Positions 13,032-15,015 of a stretch of 15,015 nt of DNA are shown here, piece after piece; the first letter of the stretch is position 1; every line of letters starts with the position of its first letter. A program made the position numbers and the translations under genes. A model generated the notes under the pieces. That model made no database searches and was not told the DNA's origin. It saw nothing but the letters and a program-made list of their open reading frames with translations. Source of the DNA: Candidatus Moraniibacteriota bacterium (GTDB lineage Bacteria; Patescibacteriota; Minisyncoccia; Moranbacterales; UBA9337); the NCBI GenBank assembly GCA_023229615.1, contig JALNYX010000008.1, positions 1 through 15,015 of the forward strand, written 5' to 3'.

Positions 13032-13916
13032 ATGAAAAATTTTCTGAAGTATTTTACCATTTTATTTTTCGTTGTAGCGCTCCTTTCGGGGTGCGCGAAT
13101 AAGATTGAAGTTTTCACCGGCACTGAAATTCCGGTAGAAAATTCTGTTATGGAATTCAAGATTGATCAACCACCGGTAATGACTCTCGGTATTCCGATGG
13201 CGGATTACCGAAGTGCTCAAGAGTTTGTCATGCCATTTTCCAGAGAGCTGGAAAATGAATACCGATTATTTAGGGTATCCTGGATCGTTGTCGGAATTGA
13301 TTCTTCGGGAAATTTATATCCCGGAGTTGGTATTCTTGAGACCGATAAGCGCAATTCTGCCGGGAACTTTTGGTGCATTGGCAAAGTTTTTGCTCCGCAA
13401 AGAGAGGGAATAAATATCTTTATTCTTTCTACGCGAGCAAAATATGCCTATGGAATTGAGGATAAAGGTATTCTTATTGACCGCAATCTTTTGGGCAATA
13501 AGGAATATCTCGCTTCGATTTTTTCCAAGGGAATTCCCCTTTCGAGTCTCTTTGAGACTGATAGATTTGGGATTGTGACGGCGACTTGGGAGAGTAAGAG
13601 AACTCCTTTTGGATTTCTTACGACTTCTCGTGAGGATGAGGTGATTGATTCGATTGCTGTCATTAATACCGGATACTCTCCAGATGAAAGACGGATGAGG
13701 GATCGGCGGAATGTCATTGCTCCGAATCCTATCGGAATGACCATCGGTTGGTCCATTGATGGATATCAGGAGATTCAAGAACAGCGTGGAGTTTTCAAAA
13801 CTTCCGGATGGGACTTTGATTCTCCAGTATCTGAAGAAGAAAAAAATCTTTTGCGACAAACTCTGAACAGTTTCAGAGCGGTTGCAAGAGTTATCGATTA
13901 TGGAGGTTCGTTATGA
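13032..13916 (+). CDS. Predicted lipoprotein of unknown function
   Basis: The 294-residue protein starts with a basic tip, a hydrophobic core and the lipobox LSGC (Cys21), so it should be exported and lipid-anchored. The mature part has no domain I recognise. It is rich in aromatic, Asp and Gly residues and has predicted beta character (for example VSWIVVGIDSSGNLYPGVGI and GIVTATWESKRTPFGFLTTS). A charged segment RRMRDRRN is followed by a hydrophobic stretch, and the C-terminus may be helical. Its TGA stop overlaps the next ATG (ATGA), so the two are one operon with coupled translation. Leu codons beginning with C are more frequent than in the left-hand genes, and the strong Shine-Dalgarno is unusual here. 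Both hint at a separate origin. Confidence 0.8.
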   Translation: MKNFLKYFTILFFVVALLSGCANKIEVFTGTEIPVENSVMEFKIDQPPVMTLGIPMADYRSAQEFVMPFSRELENEYRLFRVSWIVVGIDSSGNLYPGVGILETDKRNSAGNFWCIGKVFAPQREGINIFILSTRAKYAYGIEDKGILIDRNLLGNKEYLASIFSKGIPLSSLFETDRFGIVTATWESKRTPFGFLTTSREDEVIDSIAVINTGYSPDERRMRDRRNVIAPNPIGMTIGWSIDGYQEIQEQRGVFKTSGWDFDSPVSEEEKNLLRQTLNSFRAVARVIDYGGSL

Positions 13917-15015
13917 GAGTATTTATCGCGATTATTGTTTCTGCTATTCTGGCTTTAGCCGGAGTGGCTGAAGCAAAACCGTATACTATTAAGAAGGGTG
14001 ATACGCTTAGCGGTATCGCGCTTCATGAAATGGGATCGGTAAAGTTTGTTGAGGATATCGCGAAAGCGAATTCTCAAAAAATTAAAAATCCGAAGCATAT
14101 AAAGGCTGGATGGACGATTGAAATTCCTGATTCTTCCTTAGCGAAGAAATCAGTGAAAGTTGTTCAACCTGTTGCCAAAAAATTATCCGTCAAGAAAGCG
14201 CGGATGAAGAAGATATATTCCGTTGTAAAAAAAGTGGCGGGGACTATCGATAATCCTGCAATTTATAACGACAATGAGGTCGGGGATGATCCTTGGGTCG
14301 GCGAGCTTATTGAGGCGTTGAAACTTTTGGGGATTGATATCCCAAAAAATGCATCTTTGAGATTTGCCTTTGAGGGAATGGATATTTTGCCTTTCGGCGC
14401 CATCATTCAGATGGTTTCGGGAAAAAATAAGGTGAAATGGTACCGAGCCGAGCTTTCGCCTAAGAAGGCGGAGGTGCGCAAACTCGGAATCATAGTAGAT
14501 AGAGTTCGCATTGGTGTGGTTTATCTTAAGCCAGAGTGCGCTAATTGGCTCACGAGAAAAGAACCACCTGCGCCACCCGTGTCAGCAAAACCTGTCGAGC
14601 CAACAGAGCCAACAGAGCCAATAATTTCCAGACCGGTTATCGAGCCTTTTGAACCCTTTGAACCATTTGTTCCATGGGTTCCGGAAAAACCGCCACAGTG
14701 TCGAGATTTCGAGCTGTCGTTGGGCACTGGCTTGCTCTTCGGGAGTGAAGCCAGTATGGAAGACCAGTGGTATTACGGCGAAGGAATGTACTGGAACTCG
14801 TGCTGGGGATGGAGTCTCGGCGCTGGATTTTATTTCAATGGGGATTTCGGCGATGTCGATTCTCCATACGAATGGGATAATTTTGGTATCGGACCGCAAG
14901 TCGGTCTCCGGTATCAAGGCATTATCAAGGATAAGAGCGGAGTGGTTCATCCTTTCGGATGGACTGCCAAGCTTCGCTTGATTTGGGCCACAGCAACAGG
15001 AGAAAATCCTGAGTC
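13913..15015 (+). CDS. Secreted LysM protein with a beta-barrel-like C-terminal part (incomplete at right edge)
   Basis: The frame from ATG 13913 stays open to the window end (367 codons). A strong GGAGG (13902-13906) lies six bases upstream. Residues 1-21 are a signal peptide with likely cleavage after AEA. Residues about 23-70 are a LysM domain (YTIKKGDTLSGIA ... HIKAGWTIEIP), which binds the glycan of peptidoglycan. A basic linker and a mixed domain follow (to about 215), then a Pro/Glu-rich linker with EPT and EPF repeats (about 218-262). From about residue 265 there are alternating-residue strands separated by turns (FELSLGTGLLFGS, WGWSLGAGFYFNG, FGIGPQVGLRYQG, FGWTAKLRLIWAT), resembling an outer-membrane beta-barrel. 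The barrel is inferred from pattern only. Confidence 0.82.
   Translation, partial: MRVFIAIIVSAILALAGVAEAKPYTIKKGDTLSGIALHEMGSVKFVEDIAKANSQKIKNPKHIKAGWTIEIPDSSLAKKSVKVVQPVAKKLSVKKARMKKIYSVVKKVAGTIDNPAIYNDNEVGDDPWVGELIEALKLLGIDIPKNASLRFAFEGMDILPFGAIIQMVSGKNKVKWYRAELSPKKAEVRKLGIIVDRVRIGVVYLKPECANWLTRKEPPAPPVSAKPVEPTEPTEPIISRPVIEPFEPFEPFVPWVPEKPPQCRDFELSLGTGLLFGSEASMEDQWYYGEGMYWNSCWGWSLGAGFYFNGDFGDVDSPYEWDNFGIGPQVGLRYQGIIKDKSGVVHPFGWTAKLRLIWATATGENPE

Noticed and set aside
13314..13859. 181-residue minus-strand frame
   Set aside because: It lies wholly inside the lipoprotein gene, has no start signals, and has low-complexity shadow composition.
14582..14981. Overlapping frames on both strands near the right end
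   Set aside because: They are shadows of the LysM protein gene, whose frame is open from 13913 to the edge.

Overview
The window looks like part of a Patescibacteria (Candidate Phyla Radiation) genome, most likely of the Parcubacteria/Moranbacteria type. This is inferred from style, not from a marker gene: AT-rich DNA, compact single-domain proteins, A/T-rich gene leaders with no Shine-Dalgarno sequence, tRNA genes without an encoded CCA, and a fermentative, low-oxygen gene set (a pyruvate:ferredoxin oxidoreductase subunit and a reverse-type rubrerythrin). UGA is a stop here: prfB is present with its autoregulatory internal UGA, and UGA ends the gene at 13916.

Left part (1-5456), plus strand: the C-terminal part of the pyruvate:ferredoxin oxidoreductase beta subunit; tRNA-Thr(CGU) on the minus strand; rubrerythrin and a ZIP-type metal transporter as a tight pair; then prfB (with a +1 programmed frameshift), ftsE, ftsX and a repeat-built coiled-coil protein.

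Middle (5457-6362): about 750 bases without a convincing ordinary gene. A near-consensus promoter (TTGACA-17-TATTAT) is followed by about 450 bases rich in nested hairpins, including a clean three-way junction, and then by two terminator-like hairpins. I read this as an undescribed structured RNA. Part of it can also be read as a small protein across two +1 shifts. tRNA-Gln(CUG) follows.

Right-centre (6363-12641): an RsuA/RluB-type pseudouridine synthase, a small membrane protein and a family-4 glycosyltransferase on plus. These converge on a minus-strand run made of a GT-C-like membrane glycosyltransferase, a repeat-containing membrane-anchored protein and a four-helix membrane protein. A Wzz-like protein is transcribed divergently from that run. 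Together these suggest cell-surface polysaccharide synthesis.

Right end (12642-15015): a heptamer repeat array, three hairpins, a second near-consensus promoter with a 28-base inverted repeat at its start site, then a two-gene operon. The operon encodes a lipoprotein and a secreted LysM protein whose C-terminal part resembles beta-barrel strands and runs off the window. Both genes have strong Shine-Dalgarno sequences, unlike every other intact gene here, which suggests a separate origin or a separate expression regime.
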